A stretch of 6,124 nucleotides of DNA from Candidatus Tayloriibacteriota bacterium (GTDB lineage Bacteria; Patescibacteriota; Minisyncoccia; Phycocordibacterales; PALSA-1337). Location: contig JAHFMB010000059.1 in assembly GCA_023269245.1 (NCBI GenBank), positions 1-6,124 of the forward strand, read 5' to 3'. A program made the position numbers and the translations under genes. This document shows positions 1 through 5,490 of this stretch, piece by piece; positions within the stretch are counted from its first letter, which is position 1, and the number at the start of each line of letters is the position of its first letter. The notes beneath the pieces are model-generated. The model was not told the DNA's origin and made no database searches. It worked only from the letters and a program-made list of their open reading frames with translations.

Positions 1-1
1 G

Positions 2-148
2 TTGCTTGAAACGCTCAATATTCCCATAACCATTGCTGAGGATCCACTCACTGCAATTGCCCGCGGCGCAGGTATCATTCTCGAGGATCTTGATAAATTT
101 CGTTCAGTGCTTATTGAAAACGAAGATGACTTACCTTCAAACTCATAG
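2..148 (+). CDS. mreB: Rod shape-determining protein MreB, C-terminal end (5' partial)
   Basis: The frame entering the window encodes 48 residues before TAG at 146-148. The segment IPITIAEDPLTAIARGAG followed by a Leu/Glu/Asp helix is the highly conserved C-terminal end of MreB (family consensus roughly AEDPLxxVARGxG), the actin-like ATPase whose membrane-bound filaments direct lateral peptidoglycan synthesis. All ATP-binding motifs lie upstream of the window and cannot be checked. The acidic tail after the conserved helix is short and variable, as usual for the family. The gene is followed directly by mreC, whose likely ATG at 126 lies 23 nt inside this frame; this mreB-mreC order is the classical one and strengthens the call. 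Only the C-terminus is seen, so intactness of the gene is unknown. Confidence 0.87.
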   Translation: MLETLNIPITIAEDPLTAIARGAGIILEDLDKFRSVLIENEDDLPSNS

Positions 149-965
149 ACGGCCGTATCAGCGCATGAAGCAGAATATTGCTTTTGCTGCTACGGTTGTT
201 GTTATACTAATTGTGGTTATTCAAGTGATTTCACCGCGGTTTTTCCCTGGTATCTTCGTGGCGATTGCGCGGCCGTTTTGGCGGACTGAGTTTAGTATAC
301 GCAGCGGGGGTCTTTTATCAGCGGAAACATTGGAAAACGAAAAGGAAGAGCTTGTCCGAAGCATTTCAGAAATGCAGGTCAAGTTGAGTGCGACGAAAGC
401 TCTGGAGTCAGAAAACGCCGAGCTTAGGGCACTCCTTGGACGCGAAAGTAGCCAAACATTTGCCGGTACGAGTACAGCCAAATCGAAAAACAGCGCCCGC
501 GCCGTGAGGCCGATGATTCTTGCCGCTGTACTGAGTCGTCCCCCCGCATCCGGATATGATCAACTCATTATGGATATAGGACGTGATTACGATATTTCTA
601 CCAGTACACTTGTGTATGTTCAAGGAAATGTGCTGATCGGACGGGTCGTCGATGTGTTCAAATCAACCTCGAAAGTGCGTTTGTTCACATCACCCGGCGA
701 GACTGTCTCCATACTGGTCGGTGCGGCGCATATAGCCGCAACGGCGACTGGACGGGGAGGAGGTACCTATGAAGCCCAAGTATCACGCGAAGCTTCGGTT
801 ATGGAAGGTGATTTTGTTCTTGATGAGTCATACGATAACAAACCTATCGGCATTGTTTCTTCAATTTTGCTCGATCCGACACAGCCGTTTAAGACAGTCA
901 TCTTTGCTCCGCCGGTCAATGTATACCAGCTACGATGGGTCCTCGCGCAACAACACAATGATTAA
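126..965 (+). CDS. mreC: Rod shape-determining protein MreC
   Basis: A 279-residue bitopic membrane protein that in the family scaffolds the elongasome by linking MreB, MreD and PBP2 and activating PBP2. Visible layout: a short basic cytoplasmic N-terminus (residues 1-16), one strongly hydrophobic membrane segment (about 17-36), a Glu/Lys/Leu-rich coiled coil (about 67-106), a Ser/Thr/Lys-rich linker, then the beta-rich MreC core (about 128-272) with the family-like stretch AAVLSRPPASGYDQLIMDIG and later IGRVVDVFKSTSKVRLFTSP. The open frame reaches back to 33, but those codons lie deep inside mreB and encode no sensible N-terminus. ATG 126 places a short basic segment before the membrane helix and has a weak purine-rich gaag just upstream; ATG 165 is an alternative giving 266 residues. 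The 23-nt overlap with mreB suggests translational coupling. Length is normal for the family. Confidence 0.93.
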   Translation: MTYLQTHRRPYQRMKQNIAFAATVVVILIVVIQVISPRFFPGIFVAIARPFWRTEFSIRSGGLLSAETLENEKEELVRSISEMQVKLSATKALESENAELRALLGRESSQTFAGTSTAKSKNSARAVRPMILAAVLSRPPASGYDQLIMDIGRDYDISTSTLVYVQGNVLIGRVVDVFKSTSKVRLFTSPGETVSILVGAAHIAATATGRGGGTYEAQVSREASVMEGDFVLDESYDNKPIGIVSSILLDPTQPFKTVIFAPPVNVYQLRWVLAQQHND

Positions 966-1224
966 GAATATTCCACTTCGAATAGGTGCGGATATCCTCA
1001 TACTCATATGTCTTTTGCAGTCATGGTGGTTGGCCGCGTTTGCTGTTGCCATCATATCGGCGTGGTTTTTTCCTTATTTTATTGAGCTTGTTGCCGCTGG
1101 CATCATCTTTGACGCGCTCTATGGTATGGTTCCCGATATGGGCGTCTGGGGATATATCAGTACTATTGAGGCAGTTGTCGTTTTTGGGCTTGTTGCGGGA
1201 ATTAGGAGCATGGTGAGAAAATAA
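958..1224 (+). CDS. mreD: Short MreD-like membrane protein
   Basis: An 88-residue, almost wholly hydrophobic protein, with roughly three membrane segments (about 8-24, 25-50 and 63-82) and a basic C-terminus (RSMVRK). The stretch FIELVAAGIIFDALYG resembles the conserved MreD helix in which an Asp precedes a short Leu/Tyr-Gly turn. MreD is the integral membrane partner of MreC in the elongasome. The ATG at 958 overlaps the mreC TAA (963-965) by 8 nt, has no Shine-Dalgarno sequence, and is probably translated by coupling. The same frame is open upstream to 769, but that part lies within mreC and is basic and non-membrane-like. Canonical MreD is about 160 residues with five or six helices, so this one is about half length; no second fragment or frameshift is visible downstream. 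The call leans on position between mreC and pbp2 as well as on sequence. Confidence 0.75.
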   Translation: MIKNIPLRIGADILILICLLQSWWLAAFAVAIISAWFFPYFIELVAAGIIFDALYGMVPDMGVWGYISTIEAVVVFGLVAGIRSMVRK

Positions 1225-1232
1225 TACTAATA

Positions 1233-1260
1233 TTTCCAAAGCGTACAGCTGTGATAGTAT
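1233..1260 (+). promoter_or_regulatory. Predicted promoter of pbp2 giving a leaderless mRNA
   Basis: The 42-nt gap between mreD and pbp2 contains TTTCCA (1233-1238, four of six -35 matches), a 16-bp spacer and TAGTAT (1255-1260), preceded by an extended -10 TG (1252-1253). The usual 7-nt distance puts the transcript start at about 1267, the A of the pbp2 ATG, which would make the mRNA leaderless. The -10 has the same TGTGnTAnnAT form as the greA promoter. Readthrough from mreBCD may also express pbp2. Confidence 0.5.
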
Positions 1261-1266
1261 TGCACT

Positions 1267-2994
1267 ATGCCTTTTTCTTGGAACTCATGTATGTTGTGGC
1301 GTAGAAATAAACGCCGGAGAATCATCGAGATTGCGCCGGACGAGGTCATGCTGGACTCAAGCAACATTCCGGATTTCAACACTGCCCAGTTTGAAGGGAG
1401 GCTTGAACGCCCGATTTCGAAACTTGCGCTGTACGCCACTGGTTTGGTGTTCGTGGCGCTTACCTGTGTGTTTGTTGTTCAGGCATGGAGTCTGCAGGTT
1501 ATGCATGGAGAAGAATACCGGACACGCAGTGAGAACAATCTCCTTCGCCCAGTTCCTATATTTGCCGGCAGGGGAGTGCTGGAGGATCGCAACGGAAAAT
1601 TGCTTGCCTGGAATGCACCGGCTCAAACAACTGATGCTACATCGAGCGATGAATCAGTCGCCACTCGTCAATATGCCACATCAACTGGGTTGTCCCACGT
1701 CATTGGTTATGTGAAATATCCTTCAAAGGATAAAAATGGCTTTTATTATCAGGATGATTTTGAAGGCGTGGCCGGCGCGGAAAAATATTTTGACGCCGAA
1801 TTGCAAGGTATCAACGGTTCGCGCCTCGTCGAGGTCGACGCGCGCGGATCCGTTGTGTCTCAAAACGTGGTGCGTCCACCTATACAAGGAAAATCTGTCA
1901 GGCTTTCGATTGATGAACGGATACAGTCATCGTTGCACCACAACATCAAAGACATCATGAGCCGTGCCCAGTTTGATGGAGGCGCCGCAGTCGTATTAGA
2001 CATTCATACGGGTGAGATTATTGCACTGACCAGCTACCCAGAATATAGCTCGCAAGTCATGTCCGACGGAGCGGATAGTGATCGTATTCGCGCGTTGCTC
2101 AGCGATAAAGAACTCCCGTTTCTCAACAGGGCAGTCGACGGTCTATACGCACCAGGTTCAACGGTCAAACCATATGTAGCCCTCGGCGCGCTTACTGAAA
2201 AAATTATCGATCCCGACGCGATTATCTATACGACAGGATCGATATCGATTCCCAATCCGTATGATCCGACAAAAAGCACGGTATTCAAGGATTGGCGGAA
2301 CAACGGCGCTCTTGATCTTCGCAAGGCGCTGTCGGTTTCGTCTGATGCATATTTCTATATCATTGGCGGAGGGTACAAGGATTTGAAAGGTCTTGGTATT
2401 GCCAATATTGATAAATACGTGAGCATGTTTGGTCTCGGATCGCGGATTCCCGATTCGTTTGTTCCCGGGAAAGCAGGTACTGTTCCTACGCCAGAATGGA
2501 AAAAAGCCACATTCAATGAAGAGTGGTATTTGGGAAACACCTACCACACATCTATCGGCCAATATGGATTCCAAGTTACGCCGATGCAAATGGCCCGGGC
2601 GGTGGCAGCGGTCGCCAATAGTGGTTTGCTTTTGGTGCCGACAATTATCAAAGATGATGGGCCGCATGTCGAACGATTTATCGACGCTATTCCACAGAAA
2701 AATTTTCAAATCGTCCGTGAAGGGATGCGTATGGCGGTCACTACAGGAACGAGTCCCATTCTCAAAATTCCTTACGTAAGCATTGCGAGCAAGTCAGGTA
2801 CCGCGGAGCTTGGTGTGGCCAAGGACCACATCAACTCATGGATTACAGGCTTTTGGCCGTATGAAAACCCGAAATATGCCTTTGTTGTCATGCTCGAGAA
2901 AGGCTCGATTCACAATACAATCGGAGCAAGCACTGCCATGAGGCAACAGCTTGACTGGATGAATGAACATACGCCTGAGTATTTTAAACCCTGA
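1267..2994 (+). CDS. mrdA: Penicillin-binding protein 2 (class B transpeptidase, elongasome)
   Basis: A 575-residue class B PBP, the D,D-transpeptidase that cross-links peptidoglycan during lateral wall growth, working with a SEDS glycosyltransferase and MreC. Layout: a basic cytoplasmic N-terminus, one membrane anchor (about 53-73), the N-terminal dimerisation region with the family-like GRGVLEDRNGKLLAWN (101-116), then the transpeptidase domain from about 235. Catalytic motifs are intact: SxxK as PGSTVK (nucleophile S298, K301), the second motif as SSD (358-360, Asp in place of Asn as in PBP2-type enzymes), and KSG (509-511) in SKSGTAE. Length is slightly below E. coli PBP2 (633). ATG 1267 is preferred because it sits at the predicted transcript start; ATG 1291 or 1348 would shorten only the cytoplasmic tail. 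Position after mreBCD argues for PBP2 rather than the division enzyme PBP3/FtsI. Confidence 0.92.
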   Translation: MPFSWNSCMLWRRNKRRRIIEIAPDEVMLDSSNIPDFNTAQFEGRLERPISKLALYATGLVFVALTCVFVVQAWSLQVMHGEEYRTRSENNLLRPVPIFAGRGVLEDRNGKLLAWNAPAQTTDATSSDESVATRQYATSTGLSHVIGYVKYPSKDKNGFYYQDDFEGVAGAEKYFDAELQGINGSRLVEVDARGSVVSQNVVRPPIQGKSVRLSIDERIQSSLHHNIKDIMSRAQFDGGAAVVLDIHTGEIIALTSYPEYSSQVMSDGADSDRIRALLSDKELPFLNRAVDGLYAPGSTVKPYVALGALTEKIIDPDAIIYTTGSISIPNPYDPTKSTVFKDWRNNGALDLRKALSVSSDAYFYIIGGGYKDLKGLGIANIDKYVSMFGLGSRIPDSFVPGKAGTVPTPEWKKATFNEEWYLGNTYHTSIGQYGFQVTPMQMARAVAAVANSGLLLVPTIIKDDGPHVERFIDAIPQKNFQIVREGMRMAVTTGTSPILKIPYVSIASKSGTAELGVAKDHINSWITGFWPYENPKYAFVVMLEKGSIHNTIGASTAMRQQLDWMNEHTPEYFKP

Positions 2995-2997
2995 ATG

Positions 2998-3025
2998 TTG
3001 AATTGTGGGAATGATGTGCTACAAT
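2998..3025 (+). promoter_or_regulatory. Promoter of the greA-lysS operon
   Basis: TTGAAT (2998-3003), a 16-bp spacer and TACAAT (3020-3025) preceded by TG (3017-3018) form a strong extended -10 promoter beginning 4 nt after the pbp2 stop. Predicted transcript start is about 3032, giving a leader of about 32 nt before the greA ATG. No intrinsic terminator is visible between pbp2 and this promoter, so some readthrough from pbp2 is likely. Confidence 0.75.
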
Positions 3026-3063
3026 AGACACAATTGCTTACTAACCTAAGTGCTTTTATTTTT

Positions 3064-3531
3064 ATGGCGACTGATACTCAATACCTCACCAACGAAAAAT
3101 TCACGGAACTCAAAAAAGAACTGGACTTTCTGAAGACGCAGCGGCGCAAGGAGGTGGCGGATCAACTCGAGTATGCAAAGAAGCTCGGTGATCTTTCTGA
3201 AAATGCTGAATATCATCAGGCACGTGAGACGCAAGCCGAAGTGGAAGATCGTATCGGTCGCCTTGAAAATTTGCTCAAAAACGCGACGATCATGGGCGCG
3301 GCCGGTGGAGACATGATCACTGTCGGTTCTACAGTTCGTCTGACTAAGAATGGGGAAAATAAATCGTATTTGTACACGATTGTCGGTTCCGAGGAGGCTG
3401 ACATGACGCAGGGAAAAGTGTCGAATATGTCACCGCTTGGCGCCGCACTTCTTGGGCATAAGGTGGGGGAAAAGATTACCGTTCATGCCCCGAAAGGAAG
3501 CGTGACCTATACTATTGCCGCGCTAAAATAA
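3064..3531 (+). CDS. greA: Transcription elongation factor GreA
   Basis: A 155-residue GreA, of normal family length. It enters the RNA polymerase secondary channel and stimulates cleavage of backtracked RNA. Residues about 8-76 form the N-terminal antiparallel coiled coil; its tip carries GDLSENAEYHQARE, with the two acidic residues (D43, E46) that in the family coordinate the catalytic Mg2+. The C-terminal FKBP-like domain (about 82-155) has the signature NMSPLGAALLGHKVGE. ATG 3064 gives the usual N-terminus; a TTG at 3034 in the same frame lies 2-3 nt after the predicted transcript start and would add ten non-homologous residues, so it was not used. There is no clear Shine-Dalgarno sequence; the leader just before the ATG is U-rich. 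It is the first gene of its operon, with lysS starting 6 nt after its stop. Confidence 0.96.
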   Translation: MATDTQYLTNEKFTELKKELDFLKTQRRKEVADQLEYAKKLGDLSENAEYHQARETQAEVEDRIGRLENLLKNATIMGAAGGDMITVGSTVRLTKNGENKSYLYTIVGSEEADMTQGKVSNMSPLGAALLGHKVGEKITVHAPKGSVTYTIAALK

Positions 3532-3537
3532 ATCCTT

Positions 3538-4995
3538 ATGGCATCAATCGACGAACTTCGTACTGCCCGACTCGCCAAACTCGAGCTTTTGAAGAAGGCG
3601 GGCATGGAGGCGTATCCAGCGACAGTTCCTCGCGATCATTGCCTCAAAGACGCCAAGGCCAACTTTGCTGAATACGAAAAGTCGCAAAAGTCAGTCAATC
3701 TTGCGGGTCGTATTATGGCAATACGTGGTCAGGGCGCAATTCTCTTTGCGGTTCTTGATGATGGCAAGGCAACCTTCCAGACGGTTATCAAAAAAGATGT
3801 TCTGAGCCCTGAATTGTTTGATTTGTTTACGGGCGCAGTAGATATCGGTGACATCATCAGTGTTACGGGGACATGTTTTACCACACAGCGTGGCGAGCAG
3901 AGTTTGTTAGTGACTTCGTGGACCATGGCCTCAAAGTCACTTTTGCCATTACCTGAAAAGTGGCACGGCATCACTGATCCGGACGAAAAATTCCGCAAGA
4001 GGTATTTGGACTTTATCATGACACCGGAGCTCCGCGACCTTTTTGTAAAAAAAGCTCAGTTTTGGAACGTGACACGACGCTTTTTGACTGACAACGGTTT
4101 TCTCGAGGTAGAAACGCCAACATTGGAGACGACTACTGGAGGTGCAGAGGCGACTCCATTCAAGACTCATCACAATGATTATGACCTTGCTGTATATTTA
4201 CGCATTTCTGTAGGCGAGTTGTGGCAAAAGAGGCTGATGGCTGGAGGTTTTCCAAAGACGTTTGAGATTGGTCGTGTATATCGCAACGAAGGTACTAGCC
4301 CTGAACATGCGCAGGAGTTCACTAATATGGAGTTCTACTGGTCATATGCTGATTACAATGATGGCATGAAATTGGTTCAAGACATGTACCGAACTATTGC
4401 ACAAGAAGTATTTGGTACGACTACGTTTACGACCCGAGGCCATACCTTCGATTTGGCCGATGAATGGGTCAAGATTGATTATGCCGAAGAAATTAAGAAA
4501 CAGACAGGAGTTGATATTGCCACCGCTTCAGAAAAGGAGATGATGAAGAAGCTCACCGATCTCAAGGTCAAATACGATGGTACAAACCGCGAACGTCTGA
4601 CTGATACCTTGTGGAAATATTGCCGCAAAAACATCACTGGCCCGGCATTCTTGATAAATCATCCAGTACTTGTAGCGCCGCTCGCAAAAAGCGTTGCAGG
4701 AAAGCCAGTTGTTCAGATGTTTCAACCTATCATTGCGGGGAGCGAAGTTGGTCGTGGGTATTCAGAACTCAATGATCCTATAGATCAGGCGAACCGTTTT
4801 GCAGAACAGCAAAAACTCATCGACAAGGGTGATACCGAAGCCATGATGCCCGACCATGAATTTGTAGAAATGCTTGAACATGGCATGCCGCCGACCTGCG
4901 GATTTGGTTTTGGCGAGAGATTGTTTGCATTTTTAGTAGATAAACCTCTTCGAGAGACGCAAATGTTCCCGTTGATGAAGCCGCGGGATAAATAA
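3538..4995 (+). CDS. lysS: Lysyl-tRNA synthetase, class II
   Basis: A 485-residue cytosolic enzyme that activates lysine with ATP and charges tRNA-Lys. Residues about 54-135 are the OB-fold anticodon-binding domain and about 155-485 the class II catalytic core. Motif 1 is FLTDNGFLEVETPTL (182-196, with the invariant Pro). Motif 2 contains FEIGRVYRNEG and EFTNMEFY (242-267, with R249 and E251). Motif 3 is GFGFGERLFAFL (455-466, with R461). YSELNDPIDQ (408-417) and the closing MFPLMKP are typical of bacterial LysRS. Deviations from common bacterial enzymes: ERL rather than DRL in motif 3, and LRISVGELWQKRL where LRIAPELYLKRL is usual; active-site residues appear kept. ATG 3538 is 6 nt after the greA stop with no visible Shine-Dalgarno sequence, so coupling to greA is likely. 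Family length is about 490-510. Confidence 0.96.
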   Translation: MASIDELRTARLAKLELLKKAGMEAYPATVPRDHCLKDAKANFAEYEKSQKSVNLAGRIMAIRGQGAILFAVLDDGKATFQTVIKKDVLSPELFDLFTGAVDIGDIISVTGTCFTTQRGEQSLLVTSWTMASKSLLPLPEKWHGITDPDEKFRKRYLDFIMTPELRDLFVKKAQFWNVTRRFLTDNGFLEVETPTLETTTGGAEATPFKTHHNDYDLAVYLRISVGELWQKRLMAGGFPKTFEIGRVYRNEGTSPEHAQEFTNMEFYWSYADYNDGMKLVQDMYRTIAQEVFGTTTFTTRGHTFDLADEWVKIDYAEEIKKQTGVDIATASEKEMMKKLTDLKVKYDGTNRERLTDTLWKYCRKNITGPAFLINHPVLVAPLAKSVAGKPVVQMFQPIIAGSEVGRGYSELNDPIDQANRFAEQQKLIDKGDTEAMMPDHEFVEMLEHGMPPTCGFGFGERLFAFLVDKPLRETQMFPLMKPRDK

Positions 4996-5015
4996 AAAAG
5001 TGGGAATGGATTTAC

Positions 5016-5249
5016 ATGCTTAATTTTTTCACTAAGGCTCTCATTAGAAGACAAATGAAAGGTGTCCCGGAAGGGGAACTTAACAAGGTTTTTGAAATGA
5101 TTGAAAAAAATCCTGACTTTTTCAAGCAGATGGCGGAGTCAATTCAGGCCAAGATGAAGCTTGGTATGAGTCAAGAAGAGGCTGCCAAGGCAGCCATGCG
5201 CGAGGGTGGGGAGGATATGAAAAAGGTGATGGGGAGTTTGGAAAAATAA
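5016..5249 (+). CDS. Small conserved-looking protein of unknown function (77 aa)
   Basis: A 77-residue protein with an amphipathic N-terminus (MLNFFTKALIRRQMKGVP) and then predicted helices rich in Lys, Glu, Met and Ala (for example KNPDFFKQMAESIQAKMK and MSQEEAAKAAMRE). There is no signal peptide, membrane span, cysteine pair or catalytic motif. The lysS-to-ATG gap is 20 nt with no promoter or terminator in it, so it is probably the last gene of the greA-lysS operon. A weak atgga lies 5 nt before the ATG. Codon use and composition match its neighbours. I associate similar short helical proteins with Parcubacteria genomes but know no function. Its last codons overlap the T-rich end of the minus-strand terminator downstream. 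It could be a small RNA- or protein-binding helical protein, but the sequence alone does not show that. Confidence 0.7.
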   Translation: MLNFFTKALIRRQMKGVPEGELNKVFEMIEKNPDFFKQMAESIQAKMKLGMSQEEAAKAAMREGGEDMKKVMGSLEK

Positions 5250-5312
5250 AGAAAGTCCCGACAGCTTTGTTGGTCACTTCGCTTGCGCGAGGATTCCGTA
5301 GGCTGTCGGGAC
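5242..5312 (-). terminator. Intrinsic terminator of the minus-strand RNA
   Basis: GTCCCGACAGC (5255-5265) and GCTGTCGGGAC (5302-5312) form a perfect 11-bp stem. Its 36-nt interior holds a smaller hairpin (5279-5282 with 5287-5290), which on the minus strand is TCGC-GCAA-GCGA. On the minus strand the stem is followed by TTTCTTTATTTTT (5254-5242), a T-rich though interrupted tract. On the plus strand the stem is followed by AGGGGTAG, so it does not look like a terminator for the lysS operon. The large, internally structured loop is unusual; the hairpin may also be the 3' domain of the RNA itself. Confidence 0.65.
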
Positions 5313-5380
5313 AGGGGTAGATGAGCACGGTAGCTTTCTCGAAGAGCGATGATCTGCCTGTTACGGCGGTGATCCTTCGA

Positions 5381-5400
5381 GTGCTTGCTGTGGTGCTTGC
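5381..5400 (-). repeat. Two direct copies of an 8-nt unit inside the candidate RNA
   Basis: GCAAGCAC (minus strand) occurs at 5400-5393 and again at 5388-5381, a period of 12 nt separated by CACA. It lies in an apparently unpaired A/C-rich linker just before the CTCGAAG helix; the second copy shares its boundary with that helix. Two 8-nt copies this close may be chance or a repeated single-stranded binding site. Confidence 0.45.
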
Positions 5401-5461
5401 TTTTGAGGGCAATTGCGTCTGCCGGACTGAATATCCGTGTGGCGCTGCACAGTTAGTAGCC

Positions 5462-5490
5462 GACTGTCCTTTCGGGCAGTCTTTCTGCTT
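5462..5490 (+). terminator. Possible plus-strand terminator inside the RNA region
   Basis: Read on the plus strand, GACTGTCC-TTTC-GGGCAGTC (5462-5481) is an 8-bp stem with one U-G pair, followed by TTTCTGCTTTT. It could stop readthrough from the lysS operon, for which no other terminator is visible. The same bases form a GAAA-capped hairpin on the minus strand with one C/A mismatch, so its main role may be in that RNA. The T tract is interrupted, which keeps confidence low. Confidence 0.3.

Noticed and set aside
33..125. Upstream extension of the mreC frame to 33
   Set aside because: It lies wholly inside the conserved mreB C-terminus, and the extra residues do not look like an MreC N-terminus.
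3034..3063. TTG start of greA at 3034
   Set aside because: It falls 2-3 nt from the predicted transcript start and adds residues not found in GreA; ATG 3064 gives the standard N-terminus.
5418..5437. AGTCCGG on the minus strand, like part of the RNase P core
   Set aside because: The flanking GAGGAA and the partner ACAGAACCC segment are missing, so the RNase P core cannot form.
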